Assembly: GCA_025362815.1 (NCBI GenBank)
Contig: JANYFG010000005.1
Location: 1 to 62,963, forward strand
Length of the DNA stretch: 62,963 bases
DNA from: Rhodospirillales bacterium
GTDB lineage: Bacteria > Pseudomonadota > Alphaproteobacteria > Acetobacterales > Acetobacteraceae
Reading direction: 5' to 3'
The stretch's first letter is position 1. More notes on this DNA, generated by a model. It did no database searches and was not told where the DNA came from. It worked only from the letters and a program-made list of their open reading frames with translations. The stretch itself is not shown here.

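Overview
The window is high-GC alphaproteobacterial chromosome, most likely from an Acetobacteraceae-like (Rhodospirillales) bacterium. The evidence is a petABC cytochrome bc1 operon with split cytochrome b and c1, aerobic HemF, a homodimeric NADP-dependent isocitrate dehydrogenase, heavy GC codon bias, and AT-rich palindromic repeats between genes. The family-level placement is an inference.

Layout. Positions 1-140 hold the end of an IS5-family insertion sequence that runs off the window. 313-8629 is a leftward block: pbpC, a bacterial alpha-2-macroglobulin split in two by a one-base frameshift, a ChaC gamma-glutamylcyclotransferase and the MscL channel. 8749-11778 is a membrane hybrid histidine kinase with receiver and HPt domains. 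It is followed by icd (+), a Tat-type dienelactone hydrolase (-), alaS (-) and a Sel1-repeat lipoprotein (+). 18112-26623 is a complete rightward potassium-uptake operon: a 27-aa membrane peptide, kdpF, kdpA, kdpB, kdpC, kdpD, kdpE and a translationally coupled EIIA(Ntr)-like protein. 26938-31666 is a leftward surface-glycan cluster (RgpF-like protein, methyltransferase, methyltransferase-glycosyltransferase fusion). It is followed by mtnP, petABC with a clear terminator, hemF (+) and a DUF3467 protein.

The last 26 kb (37094 to the window end) is one leftward gene for a giant surface or secreted protein. About 8,600 residues are visible and its N-terminus lies outside the window. In N-to-C order it carries CARDB-like repeats, PPC/IPT-like domains, a beta-propeller, nine Ig/cadherin-like repeats, an RHS/YD core, a dockerin-like module, a ZU5-like module with a hydrophobic stretch, a second beta-propeller, an alpha/beta-hydrolase-like region (GHSRG), a zincin (HEYGHALGIAD), eight 88-residue Ig-like repeats, DUF4214 repeats, a PKD-like domain, and cohesin-like/dockerin-like/cohesin-like modules at the C-terminus. 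It has one apparent frameshift near 62662. This polypeptide is the best candidate for something undescribed.

Two families of palindromic repeats punctuate gene ends. Family A (three copies) sits exactly at the 3' ends of leftward genes and supplies the stop codon for two of them. Family B (three copies) is a composite of fixed hairpin ends around a variable palindromic core. The genes together suggest an aerobic cell with osmotic and potassium homeostasis (Kdp, MscL), envelope defence (PBP1C and alpha-2-macroglobulin) and an elaborate cell surface (glycan cluster and giant protein).
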